Origin: Paenibacillus mendelii | GTDB taxonomy: Bacteria > Bacillota > Bacilli > Paenibacillales > Paenibacillaceae | DNA: 64,000 bases | Reading direction: 5' to 3' | Assembly (NCBI RefSeq): GCF_024498075.1 | Contig: NZ_JANHOF010000004.1 | Coordinates: forward strand, 186,001 to 250,000 | Shown: piece after piece, positions 1 to 8,164 of the stretch | How positions within the stretch are numbered: the first letter of the stretch is position 1 | Layout of the letters: every line of letters starts with the position of its first letter | Made by a program: the position numbers and the translations under genes | Notes under the pieces: generated by a model | The model's input: only the letters and a program-made list of their open reading frames with translations | Told to the model about the DNA's origin: nothing | Databases searched by the model: none

Positions 1-1857
1 CTGCGAGATCGATAACGTTGGATCGAACAGATCAATCACCGGTCCGGTAACTTGAAGCGGTGTATCCGCGATCGATTCCGTCAATACCGATGCGATGAGA
101 TAAGGTCCTCTGCGCATCTGATAATAATGCTTTGGCAGCCAGCGGTAATCCGGGTCGCCGAGCAGCTCAAGCGTTTCGATCACGATTTGCCGCAAAGCGT
201 CTGCGCCTTCCACGGAGCTTGCACAGCTATCGGGCGATTGGGCTAAGTAGCTAACCACGCCTTTGCCGGCCCGATACACGCCAGCCCCCTCACCAGCCAA
301 GCCCAGCTGCTCGAACAAATGCACGCGTGCCGAGGAATACTTCATATCCCCTTCATTCCACCAAGCGCGGACCGTATGATACGGATCTGAATCATCCCCG
401 ACATAAACCAACGCTCCACCGTCACGGATCCATCCAACCAACGCATAATGGAGATCCGGATATTCAGGCTTCATATATTCGTAGCTGAGCAGCAGGACGC
501 GATAATCCTTCAGGTAATGAGCGAATCTGCGGACATTGTCCAGCTGTACCGGGCGCACGGGAATGCCATGCTTGAGCAGCGGCAATGCCAAACCGTAGAA
601 AGGCGAGAAATCAAGCAGCTCCTGATCGTCTTCAGACGCCAGTGCCGAGGAATCCGTTCCGTCATACTTGCTCTGGACAACATTCTCAGCTTCGCCGATC
701 TTCATACGCTGGAACATCGCAGAATCTGCAAGCAGAATGCCGATGTGCTCCGTTGAGTCTTCCATAATTACATGGTCCTGCTCCATATTGCCGAGCGTAT
801 GCATCACGTTCAGAAGCGTTGTTGCATAATCTTGCGGAATGTTGATCCGACTTCCGCTATCCTCGTCGGAAGGATATTTCCCTTGAAAAATCCGTCTCGG
901 CCATGGAGCCACTTCATAATGCGAAACGGCCGGGTGCAGCAGTGAAGCCGTAACGGTCCGGATGTAATTCACCCGGTAATCCGACCATGTATAATTCGGA
1001 TTGTCTTCGATCGGGTCGTGCAAGAACCACATTCTGCTGCCCGTTCCTCTTACGAGCTCCTGCATAATGCCATATTCGAGGTAGGCTGTCTCAAAGGTCC
1101 GTTCTTGTCGAACGCCTTGATAGACATTCGGGGTTCTAGCCGTTCCCGTCCAAATCTGAGCGATATAGCCGTCCACGGATGGCAGCTCGATCAGCCGCGA
1201 TTCCGGACTTACAATTCTCCACTGGGTGTAGTTGATTAGACTGTGCGTCGGTACGTAGAACCTCAAATCCCGTCCATACGCCGTCAACGCATAATCCTTC
1301 ATCTCACTGCACAATCGGTCCAAGCTGCGCGTGTATAAAAACGCTTTCAATTTAGAGGCGCGATACTGCGCATCAGGCGTTGAGTGCGGCGGTATCCACG
1401 TCTCCCCGTAATACAATCTCCATTCCCGCTTAAACGCTTCGGAATATCCCCCATTCACCCAAAACTCAGGCTCCTCCAGGTGAATCGCTTCCACACCGGC
1501 ATCGACTGCAAGGCGGATTCGGCTAGCCAAGAAATTCGTATACGAAATGGTCGGAACCATATATGGAATATCTGGTGTAACGCCATGAATGATGCGTTCT
1601 CCGCTTCGATCAGTCTGGGCTTCATCCCAATGACGGCGACCATCAACATCCCCATTCAAATAGCTTTGATACTGTCCCCAAGCGACTCCGGTCATCAAAT
1701 GTACAATATATCCGTGCTCACGCCACTGCTGAATGCGCTGAGGCATCTTATCGTCGATACCGTAAACCATGACAAAGTCGGCCTGCAAATCATAAGAAGG
1801 ATGGTAAGGACCACTTTCTTGAAAACCAGTTCGCTCTTCGCTTCGATTTCGGACCAT
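1..1857 (-). CDS. TIM-barrel glycoside-hydrolase-like protein, 3' end beyond window
   Basis: An open frame of 619 codons runs from ATG at 1857 off the left edge. The start follows AGAGGGGG with an 8-nt spacing. The N-terminal third reads like a TIM-barrel sugar hydrolase, with a strand ending in acidic residues (HLEEPEFW, about residues 127-133). Around residues 440-490 a Rossmann-like stretch (VLLLSYEY, then GGALVYVGDD) resembles the glutamine-amidotransferase-like domain that follows the barrel in GH42-type enzymes. No signal peptide is visible, so it probably acts on imported oligosaccharide. It lies downstream of the GntR-type regulator and has its own promoter with a palindrome over the -10, so it is probably that regulator's target. 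I cannot assign a GH family; the substrate is unknown. Confidence 0.6.
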   Translation of the reverse strand, partial: MVRNRSEERTGFQESGPYHPSYDLQADFVMVYGIDDKMPQRIQQWREHGYIVHLMTGVAWGQYQSYLNGDVDGRRHWDEAQTDRSGERIIHGVTPDIPYMVPTISYTNFLASRIRLAVDAGVEAIHLEEPEFWVNGGYSEAFKREWRLYYGETWIPPHSTPDAQYRASKLKAFLYTRSLDRLCSEMKDYALTAYGRDLRFYVPTHSLINYTQWRIVSPESRLIELPSVDGYIAQIWTGTARTPNVYQGVRQERTFETAYLEYGIMQELVRGTGSRMWFLHDPIEDNPNYTWSDYRVNYIRTVTASLLHPAVSHYEVAPWPRRIFQGKYPSDEDSGSRINIPQDYATTLLNVMHTLGNMEQDHVIMEDSTEHIGILLADSAMFQRMKIGEAENVVQSKYDGTDSSALASEDDQELLDFSPFYGLALPLLKHGIPVRPVQLDNVRRFAHYLKDYRVLLLSYEYMKPEYPDLHYALVGWIRDGGALVYVGDDSDPYHTVRAWWNEGDMKYSSARVHLFEQLGLAGEGAGVYRAGKGVVSYLAQSPDSCASSVEGADALRQIVIETLELLGDPDYRWLPKHYYQMRRGPYLIASVLTESIADTPLQVTGPVIDLFDPTLSISQ

Positions 1858-1932
1858 GTCCAAAACCCCCTCTTCGAATGTTTACGGGTGCTTCAAAAGT
1901 GAAGTGAGTGGAACATGTATCATCACAAATAT

Positions 1933-1961
1933 AATATAATATTATATATTTAATATGTCAA
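1933..1961 (-). promoter_or_regulatory. Promoter of the edge hydrolase with AT-rich palindrome over -10
   Basis: On the minus strand TTGACA (1956-1961) and TATATT (1933-1938) are separated by exactly 17 bases, a near-consensus housekeeping promoter. A perfect 14-base palindrome, ATATAATATTATAT (1934-1947), covers the -10 and is a candidate operator for the adjacent GntR-type regulator. Confidence 0.6.
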
Positions 1962-2071
1962 TATAAAATATACTAATGTCCGCTTGATTTAATACCCTAA
2001 TATATATATTTCTAAACAAAAATATGTTAGGGATCCTGTATGGCTAATCCGATGCACAGAAGAGCGGGACG

Positions 2072-2947
2072 TCAGCTCAAATACGGGCCTGTGGTGCGGC
2101 AGATGACAAGCTCCGGTTCCAGCAGCATTTTACTGAAACCCGCTCTCGCGTTCTCTCTCCGTCCATCAATCACTTCAAGCAGCCTTTTAACCGCCTTATA
2201 TCCGATATCCTGCTCGAATTGTTTAATGTGCGTAAAGATGCTGAACTCTTCTACAATGGAAGTCGGATCGTCGAAGGTCACGATAGACAAATCCTCTGGC
2301 ACCTTGAGCCCTGCACGTTCGGCCATCTGATAAATATGGACGCCAAGCTCACCATTAAGCGTAATATAAGCCGTAGCCATCCGGTTCCGAATATACCGGT
2401 ACAACGGATGCGTCAATGAATCCTTCACATTATCGAGCCGGAAGCCCGTAATCATATGGGCCGGATTAATAAGAGCCCCTTTCTCCTTAAGCGCTTCCAT
2501 ATAGCCTTCAAGCCGTTCTTGTACGGTAACGGTTTGAAGAGGCGAATCGGAACAAATCGCGATTTCCCGGTGCCCAAGCTGCCATAGATGCTCGACCGCC
2601 TTTGCAATCCCGAGCTTCCCATCCGAAGCGATATAATTCGTCTCCACACCAGGCAAATAACGGTCGATCAAGACGAATGGAAAATGACTAAGCTTCATGC
2701 TCAGAATCTCTTCGTTGTATTGCTGGTCATCGACCGGGAATATAAGGAGCCCTTCCGCCCCGACATCCTTCATCGATTGGATCGCTTCCTTCTCCTTCTC
2801 TACTCGTCCCTCCGACAGCATGATCATGCTCCTATAGCCATGTTCCCTAATTGCTCGTTGAATCCCGTGAATTAACCGGATGGCGAAGTAATCATGAATA
2901 AAGGGGAGGATCACGCCTATCATGCGGTTGCCGGCCTTTCCTATCAC
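2072..2947 (-). CDS. Sugar-sensing (LacI/periplasmic-binding-like) half of a split GntR-type regulator
   Basis: The 291-residue product is a ligand-sensing domain of the LacI/ribose-binding type: it begins IGVILPFIHDYFAIRLIHGI, has the effector-pocket segment around LIFPVDDQQYNEEI and FVLIDRYLPG, and the late motif SIVTFDD. It has no DNA-binding domain. In AraR-type regulators this domain is fused to an N-terminal GntR winged helix, and exactly that helix is encoded by the ORF immediately upstream. The start here is GTG at 2947, overlapping the upstream stop as GTGA, with no clear ribosome site. It is therefore either a translationally coupled second subunit or the downstream half of a frameshifted gene; a one-base change at the junction would join the two. 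Confidence 0.75.
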   Translation of the reverse strand: MIGKAGNRMIGVILPFIHDYFAIRLIHGIQRAIREHGYRSMIMLSEGRVEKEKEAIQSMKDVGAEGLLIFPVDDQQYNEEILSMKLSHFPFVLIDRYLPGVETNYIASDGKLGIAKAVEHLWQLGHREIAICSDSPLQTVTVQERLEGYMEALKEKGALINPAHMITGFRLDNVKDSLTHPLYRYIRNRMATAYITLNGELGVHIYQMAERAGLKVPEDLSIVTFDDPTSIVEEFSIFTHIKQFEQDIGYKAVKRLLEVIDGRRENARAGFSKMLLEPELVICRTTGPYLS

Positions 2948-3264
2948 GGGCTCTTTTGCGAATCATTCGCAGACTCATTGATAGTGATTTTCTCCGTATC
3001 CATCACGAGGTCATACTTATCGGCGGGCGGTTCCTCCGGAAGACTCCCGACAAAGCTGCCCCTCCCCCGGACGCGTGATATCACATTCTCAGCAGCAAGA
3101 GCCGACAAGGCGTTAACGACGGTGATTTTGCTGACATGGAACCTCTCCATCAGCTCCCTCTCTGTAGGAATTCGGTCTCCGGCAGCAAGGTTCTCGGATT
3201 GAATCAACTCGCGTACATAATCTTGAATCTTCTTGTACAGCGGCACACGGTTTATTGAATTCAT
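2944..3264 (-). CDS. GntR-family winged-helix DNA-binding half of a split regulator
   Basis: This 106-residue protein is a complete GntR wHTH: VPLYKKIQDYVRELIQSE, then IPTERELMERFHVSKITVVNAL and the wing RGRGSF. About 35 further residues resemble an interdomain linker, and the frame stops at TGA (2944-2946). Family members with this helix normally continue into a sugar-binding sensor of about 280 residues, which here sits in the -1 frame and starts at the overlapping GTG. ATG at 3264 is preferred over GTG at 3267 on spacing from GGTG. The upstream region is extremely AT-rich and palindromic, consistent with autoregulation. The likely target is the adjacent hydrolase or transporter locus; the sugar is unknown. 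Confidence 0.75.
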   Translation of the reverse strand: MNSINRVPLYKKIQDYVRELIQSENLAAGDRIPTERELMERFHVSKITVVNALSALAAENVISRVRGRGSFVGSLPEEPPADKYDLVMDTEKITINESANDSQKSP

Positions 3265-3280
3265 CACTTCACCAGGTTTC

Positions 3281-3310
3281 TTGTTATAATATATACAATA
3301 TATATATTAA
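3281..3310. promoter_or_regulatory. AT-rich palindromic region upstream of the GntR-type gene
   Basis: Alternating A/T with a near-dyad around ATATATACAATATATAT lies 20-45 bases upstream of the regulator start. It overlaps a plausible minus-strand promoter (TTGAAA, 17 bases, TATATT). It resembles the palindrome at 1934-1947, so it is a candidate autoregulatory operator. The AT richness makes chance dyads easy. Confidence 0.35.
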
Positions 3311-3365
3311 ACCTAATATTTTCAATACCTTTATGATAACTTTATTATGGAAATCGAAAAAACAA

Positions 3366-3397
3366 AGAAGCCTGGACCTGTAATGCACCAGACTTCT
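3366..3397 (-). terminator. Intrinsic terminator ending the sulfatase-transporter operon
   Basis: Minus strand: AGAAG-CTGG paired with CCAG-CTTCT around a 12-base loop, followed by TTTGTTTTTT. It lies just after the stop of the small membrane protein gene. Confidence 0.75.
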
Positions 3398-3416
3398 ATA
3401 TAACCTTTCTGAAACA

Positions 3417-3827
3417 TTATGGCTGCAAATGCCTCTCGGGTGGCATCGGTAATTCCATCCAGCCGTTACGCAGGGCTTCCAGATCTTCAAGCAGTACTTC
3501 ACGTATGTCCTCGTCGCGTATAAGACCCGACCTTCTCGTATACTTCTCCAGCCGTCTTAATTTCATCTTGACCGCTCGCTCGGCCTTTCGTTTTACTTTC
3601 TCGCAGCGGGCCGGTTCTGCTCCTTGCAGCTCCAGCTCCTGCAGCCGGCGCCTGTAGCGCTCGGTCCACCCGGTTGGAACATCGCCGGTAAGATGAATGC
3701 GTTCCAACGCTTCGTGTTTACGTCCGATTACCGTTCTTACCAGCCGATTGGCAAACCAATAGAAGAAGAGAAAGATGAAGATGAACAAAGTTAACAGTAA
3801 CGAGACTGAACTTAGCACATTCGTCAT
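3417..3827 (-). CDS. Small single-pass membrane protein at the end of the Opp-type operon
   Basis: The 136-residue product starts MTNVLSSVSLLLTLFIFIFLFFYWFANRL in outline: one strong membrane helix at residues 5-27. A highly charged cytoplasmic tail rich in Arg, Lys and Glu follows (about residues 30-130) and looks helical. The ATG at 3827 overlaps the stop of the upstream ATPase gene as ATGA and follows AGGGGG, which fixes the start; a longer in-frame start would run 120 bases into that gene. The terminator follows directly. I do not recognise a family. Its place as last gene suggests a role linked to the transporter or its membrane assembly, but nothing in the sequence proves it. Confidence 0.7.
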   Translation of the reverse strand: MTNVLSSVSLLLTLFIFIFLFFYWFANRLVRTVIGRKHEALERIHLTGDVPTGWTERYRRRLQELELQGAEPARCEKVKRKAERAVKMKLRRLEKYTRRSGLIRDEDIREVLLEDLEALRNGWMELPMPPERHLQP

Positions 3828-4843
3828 GAAGCGCCTGCCCCCTGCAAATCTAATTGTCCGGCAAAATGACAGGCTGCATAATGCCCTTCCTCCACTTCGG
3901 TCCATGGTGGTGCTTTCTCGCTGCAGACGGGTGCTGCGTATGGGCATCTAGGATGAAAATAACAGCCTTCCGGCGGCTTAGCCGGATTCGCAATCTCTCC
4001 AGGCAGAACGGCCTTTCTCTTCTTCTTACGGGGATCCGGTATCGGCTTGGCGGCCATCAATACTTCCGTATAAGGATGCATCGGACGGGTAAATAACGCC
4101 TCCGTATGAGCCGTTTCCACCAATTTGCCGACATACATGACGCCGACTCGGTCCGAGATGTGGCGGATAACGCCAAGATCATGAGAAATGAATAAATAGC
4201 TTAATTTGAATCGCTCTTGCAGTTCCTTCAGCAAATTTAAGATTTGAGCTTGCACCGACACGTCGAGTGCAGAAACGGCTTCATCGCAGACAAGGAACCG
4301 GGGCTCGGTCGCCAGAGCGCGCGCGATTCCGATTCGCTGCCGCTGTCCTCCGCTGAAGGCATGCGGGTATCGCTCCAGATGTCTGCTGTCGAGCCCGACC
4401 ATCTCCATGAGCTGCTTCACGCGCTCACGCAATTGATCTCCTTTGGCGATCTGGTTGCACAGCAGCGGCTCCCCCACAATGTTCAGCACCGTCATGCGCG
4501 GATTTAACGAGGAATAGGGATCTTGAAAGACCAGCTGCATGTCTTTACGCAGAGCACGCAGCTCTTTGGGGTCCAATTCCGTTACCTCGACGATTCCCCC
4601 GCTGCGATTCTTGAATCGCACGGAGCCCGATGACGGTTCGATTGCACGCAGAATAGCACGGCCGAGCGTCGATTTGCCGCAGCCCGATTCCCCTACCAGC
4701 CCGAATGTCTCGCCCTCATCGATATGCAGATGGATATCATCGACCGCTTTAACCTGTCCGACAGTCTTTTGGAAGAATCCTCGTTGGATTGGAAAATGCT
4801 TGCGTAATGACCGGACCTCCAGGATCCGCTTGCCGCTATCCAT
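3824..4843 (-). CDS. Oligopeptide/oligosaccharide ABC transporter ATP-binding protein, OppF/DppF type
   Basis: A 339-residue ATPase that powers import through the OppBC-type permeases upstream. Visible motifs in order are Walker A GESGCGKST, Q-loop LVFQDPYSSLNP, signature FSGGQRQRIGIARAL, Walker B FLVCDEAVSALD, and the H-loop in SHDLG. The C-terminal oligopeptide-transporter tail has the cysteine pattern CYFHPRCPYAAPVC. ATG at 4843 is chosen because CAGGAG sits 7 bases upstream; the longer frame to 4966 would overlap the previous gene and has no such site. It pairs with the OppD-type ATPase as the usual heterodimer. Family membership says peptide or nickel, but next to a sulfatase an oligosaccharide substrate is more likely. 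Confidence 0.9.
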   Translation of the reverse strand: MDSGKRILEVRSLRKHFPIQRGFFQKTVGQVKAVDDIHLHIDEGETFGLVGESGCGKSTLGRAILRAIEPSSGSVRFKNRSGGIVEVTELDPKELRALRKDMQLVFQDPYSSLNPRMTVLNIVGEPLLCNQIAKGDQLRERVKQLMEMVGLDSRHLERYPHAFSGGQRQRIGIARALATEPRFLVCDEAVSALDVSVQAQILNLLKELQERFKLSYLFISHDLGVIRHISDRVGVMYVGKLVETAHTEALFTRPMHPYTEVLMAAKPIPDPRKKKRKAVLPGEIANPAKPPEGCYFHPRCPYAAPVCSEKAPPWTEVEEGHYAACHFAGQLDLQGAGAS

Positions 4844-4944
4844 GGAATCACTCCTGAAATTATAATTTGAATTCGCTCTATACAAACAACTAAAAGCAGC
4901 TGCGCAGGCAGAATGTTCTTCCGATCGCTGTTGTTCCCGGATTC

Positions 4945-5955
4945 TCATTGTCCCGCCAATAGACATCTCACATAATGGCCCTCGCTAACCTCCACTAGCG
5001 GGATGTCGGCCACGTTGCACACACCGTCCACCGCTTTCTTGCAGCGTGAATAGAATCCGCAGCCGCTTGGCAAATTCATCGGGAACGGCACCGTCCCCTC
5101 GATCGTGTCCAACCTTGCCCCTGACCGGGAGATTGAAGGAATGGAGCCAAGCAGCGCTTCCGTATAGGGGTGCTGGGCGCCGTGGAACAACGTGTCGACA
5201 TCCGTGTATTCCACAACCTTACCCAGATACATAACAGCGACTTCATCCGACATCTCTGCAATTACTCCCAAGTCATGTGTAATGAAGACGATCGAAGTAC
5301 CTACCGTTTCTTTGAGTTCATTAAGCAAATCCAACACCTGCGCTTGTACCGTAACATCCAATGCGGTCGTGGGTTCATCGGCAATGAGCAGGGAGGGATT
5401 GCTGGAGACGGCCATGGCGATCATCGCTCTCTGCCGCATTCCACCTGATAACTGATGCGGATATTCATTCAAGCGCTGCTCCGGATTGGACATCCCGACC
5501 TTTCGGAGCGTACCTAAGGCGATGTGTCTGGCCTCTTTGCGGTTGTCACTCTGATGCAGCAGGATGGATTCCATTAGCTGATTGCCAATCGTATGAATCG
5601 GCGAGAAGGCTTTCATCGGCTCCTGAAAGATCATTGCAATCTCCCCGCCGCGAATTTCGCGAAGCGCCTTGCTCCTTAGCGGTAGCTGAGCCAGATCCAC
5701 TTGCTCCCCCTTCTGATTCCCCTTTGTGCGATGAAGCAGCAGCTCCCCTTCCAGCTTGGCGAATTCCGGCACGAGGCGCAGGATTGCTTGCGACGTGACG
5801 CTTTTGCCGCAGCCGCTTTCACCGACGATACCCAAGGTTCGCTTCTTTTTGATCGTCAGATCGATGCCATCAACCGCCTTCAGGATCCCTTCATCCAAGT
5901 GAAAGTGTGTTTTCAGCTGTTTGATTTGCAGAAGGACTTCATGCTCTTCGCTCAT
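4945..5955 (-). CDS. ABC transporter ATP-binding protein, OppD/DppD type
   Basis: This 336-residue ATPase is the partner of the OppF-type protein. It has Walker A GESGCGKSV, Q-loop MIFQEPMKAFSP, signature LSGGMRQRAMIAMA, Walker B LLIADEPTTALD and switch FITHDLG. A C-terminal SGCGFYSRCKKAVDGVC segment matches the cysteine-bearing tail of OppD/DppD proteins. It starts 11 bases after the permease gene and belongs to the same minus-strand operon. The length is normal for the family and I see no damage. Substrate specificity is set by the binding protein and permeases, not here. Confidence 0.9.
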   Translation of the reverse strand: MSEEHEVLLQIKQLKTHFHLDEGILKAVDGIDLTIKKKRTLGIVGESGCGKSVTSQAILRLVPEFAKLEGELLLHRTKGNQKGEQVDLAQLPLRSKALREIRGGEIAMIFQEPMKAFSPIHTIGNQLMESILLHQSDNRKEARHIALGTLRKVGMSNPEQRLNEYPHQLSGGMRQRAMIAMAVSSNPSLLIADEPTTALDVTVQAQVLDLLNELKETVGTSIVFITHDLGVIAEMSDEVAVMYLGKVVEYTDVDTLFHGAQHPYTEALLGSIPSISRSGARLDTIEGTVPFPMNLPSGCGFYSRCKKAVDGVCNVADIPLVEVSEGHYVRCLLAGQ

Positions 5956-5966
5956 GCGAATTCACC

Positions 5967-7136
5967 TCACTTATAGGGATCAGCTGCGTCGCGCAGCCCA
6001 TCACCCAAGAAATTGAACATCAGGACTGTGACGACGAGAAAAGCCGCTGGCCATAATAACCATGGCTGGTAGGCTAACGTTTGCAAATTCTGCGCATCCT
6101 GGAGCAGTACCCCCCAGCTCACAGCCGGGGGCTGAAGTCCCAGTCCGAGGAAGCTGAGCGCGGTCTCGCCGAGGATCGTGGACGGAATCGCCAGCGATGT
6201 GCTGACGATAATGTAACTCGAGAACGACGGAAGCAGGTGCTTCGTTATAATGCGCATATCACTCGCGCCGGAGAGTCTGGCCGCCATTGTGAAATCCTCC
6301 TCCCGAAGAGCCAATACCTTCCCCCGGACTACACGTGCCAGACCGGTCCAATCAATAACGGAGAAGATGACGATCATCCCGAAGTAGAGCTGCAGCGGGG
6401 TCCAGCTTCGCGGTAAGGCGGCGGCAAGCGCCATCCACAAGGGAATGGTCGGGATGCAAACCAACAGATCGATCAGCCTCTGGATGGATGAATCGACGAA
6501 CCCGCCCAAATACCCGGATATACCGCCCATTAGGAGTCCAAGTACGAGCGTTAACAGGATGCCAACCAAGCCAAACGAAAGCGAAATACGCGCCCCGTAC
6601 AGGATTCGGGTAAATAAATCACGGCCGAGCGAATCTGTCCCCATCAGGAAGATCGGCGCTTGCGCTTGTTCATTACCGAATAAATGCACATCTGTTTGAA
6701 ATAGCCCTAGCAGCTTATACGGCTCTCCCTTAACGAACAATTGAATCGGATACTTCTTGGTCGTATCCGTCGTGAAGCTCCTTCGGAATGTCTCCTTATC
6801 GGTTTGCTGCTTCATATCATAGACGAACGGTTGAAGATGGAACCCGCTTTCATCGATGAAGCGGATCTTCTGAGGCGGCGCATTCTTATAATCCGCGAAC
6901 CGGGTTACCGGAAGAGTCGGACTAATAAAGTCGCATAATGCCGCCATAAGATAGAGCAGCAGTAGTACGGGAACTGCAATCATGGCCAGCTTATGCTTCT
7001 TAAACTTCCACCATATCAGCCGCCACTGGGAAGCGGCCTCGTAAACCTCCTTTGTGTCCATTCGGGGTTCGTGTGACTTTCGGCGAATAAGGCCGTGCCG
7101 GATGCCTCGCCTCATTCTGCTCATGACCGAGCTCAT
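5967..7136 (-). CDS. ABC transporter permease, OppC/DppC type with large external loop
   Basis: A 389-residue inner-membrane permease. The first helix (about residues 52-72, MIAVPVLLLLYLMAALCDF) is followed by an extracytoplasmic insert of roughly 100 residues before the conserved start of the transport core, GTDSLGRDLFTRILYGARIS. Five further helices and the EAA loop (ARLSGASDMRIITKHLLPS) follow. The insert makes it longer than the roughly 300 residues of classical OppC and is a feature of family members paired with very large binding proteins. ATG at 7136 overlaps the upstream permease stop as ATGA and follows GGAGGGG at 7 bases, so translation is coupled. Confidence 0.9.
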   Translation of the reverse strand: MSSVMSRMRRGIRHGLIRRKSHEPRMDTKEVYEAASQWRLIWWKFKKHKLAMIAVPVLLLLYLMAALCDFISPTLPVTRFADYKNAPPQKIRFIDESGFHLQPFVYDMKQQTDKETFRRSFTTDTTKKYPIQLFVKGEPYKLLGLFQTDVHLFGNEQAQAPIFLMGTDSLGRDLFTRILYGARISLSFGLVGILLTLVLGLLMGGISGYLGGFVDSSIQRLIDLLVCIPTIPLWMALAAALPRSWTPLQLYFGMIVIFSVIDWTGLARVVRGKVLALREEDFTMAARLSGASDMRIITKHLLPSFSSYIIVSTSLAIPSTILGETALSFLGLGLQPPAVSWGVLLQDAQNLQTLAYQPWLLWPAAFLVVTVLMFNFLGDGLRDAADPYK

Positions 7137-8131
7137 CGGTTCACCCCTCCAAACCGGATGCGAGGATCAAGTGCGGCGAGCAAAATATCGGATATCAAAG
7201 TGCCACATACAGTCAACACGCTCAATATAAGCAGGAAGCTGCCTGCCAGATACATATCCTGAACCATGAGCGCTTTGAGCAGCACAGGACCGGTCGTCGG
7301 CAAATTTAATACGATCGACACGATCGCCTCGCCTGAGATTAATGCTGGCAGCGTCCAGCCGATAGTGCTGATGAGCGGGTTGATCGCCATGCGTACGGGA
7401 TATTTGAACAGCAGCTTCTGCTCCGCTACTCCTTTCGCACGGGCCGTAATCACGTACTGCTTCGAAAGCTCGTCAAGCAGCATGCCGCGTGTAATGCGAA
7501 TCAGACCGGCCGTTCCGGACATCCCGATAATAACAACGGGTATCGCGAGCCTCGGCAGCATGTTCCATACCTTATCCCAGCTCCACGGCGCCCCCTGATA
7601 CTCCGGGGAGAACAGCCCTGTAATGGAAACGCCCGTTTGGGTAAAGACGATATACACGAGAATGAGCGCAATCAGAAAGCCGGGGACAGCCAGGCCAATA
7701 AAGCCAATGAAAGAGAAGAAGTAGTCCCCGAAGGAATATTGATGCGTCGCGGAATAAATTCCAATTGGGATTGCGATCGCCCATACGACAATGAGCGAGA
7801 TGAGCGAGATGATGATCGTCAGCATCAGCCGGTCGCCGATGACTTCGGAAACCGGCATGTTCCACTGAATCGATGTTCCCAGATCCCCATGCAGGATCAT
7901 ATTCTTCATCCACAGCAGGTATTGGGCATACAGCGGCTGATCCAGTCCATACTGCGCCTTCAGATTCGCAATGGTGCTGTCCGCAACCTCCGTTCCGGTC
8001 AAACGGAGCTGCTCCACATACGTCGTTAAGAAATCACCCGGAGGCAGTTGAATGATTATAAAGACAATAAGGCTAATGGCGAATAGAATTGGTATTAATT
8101 GTAGCAGCCGATTACAGATGTAACGAAGCAT
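7133..8131 (-). CDS. ABC transporter permease, OppB/DppB type
   Basis: A 332-residue permease that pairs with the OppC-type subunit. Features are the N-terminal helix (LLQLIPILFAISLIVFIII) with the family motif PPGDFLTTY, the signature GLDQPLYAQYLLWMKNMILHGDLGTS, six membrane helices in total, and the EAA-type loop TRGMLLDELSKQYVITARAKG. It lies 33 bases downstream of the solute-binding protein gene and overlaps the next permease by 4 bases, so the five transporter genes are one transcription unit. Length and motifs are intact. Confidence 0.9.
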   Translation of the reverse strand: MLRYICNRLLQLIPILFAISLIVFIIIQLPPGDFLTTYVEQLRLTGTEVADSTIANLKAQYGLDQPLYAQYLLWMKNMILHGDLGTSIQWNMPVSEVIGDRLMLTIIISLISLIVVWAIAIPIGIYSATHQYSFGDYFFSFIGFIGLAVPGFLIALILVYIVFTQTGVSITGLFSPEYQGAPWSWDKVWNMLPRLAIPVVIIGMSGTAGLIRITRGMLLDELSKQYVITARAKGVAEQKLLFKYPVRMAINPLISTIGWTLPALISGEAIVSIVLNLPTTGPVLLKALMVQDMYLAGSFLLILSVLTVCGTLISDILLAALDPRIRFGGVNR

Positions 8132-8164
8132 CCGGTGTCATCCTTTTTTGTCCGGTAAGTCCGG

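Noticed and set aside
2930..2960. A programmed -1 frameshift site in the split GntR-type gene
   Set aside because: There is no X-XXY-YYZ slippery heptamer in frame before the stop; coupling, mutation or sequence error are simpler.
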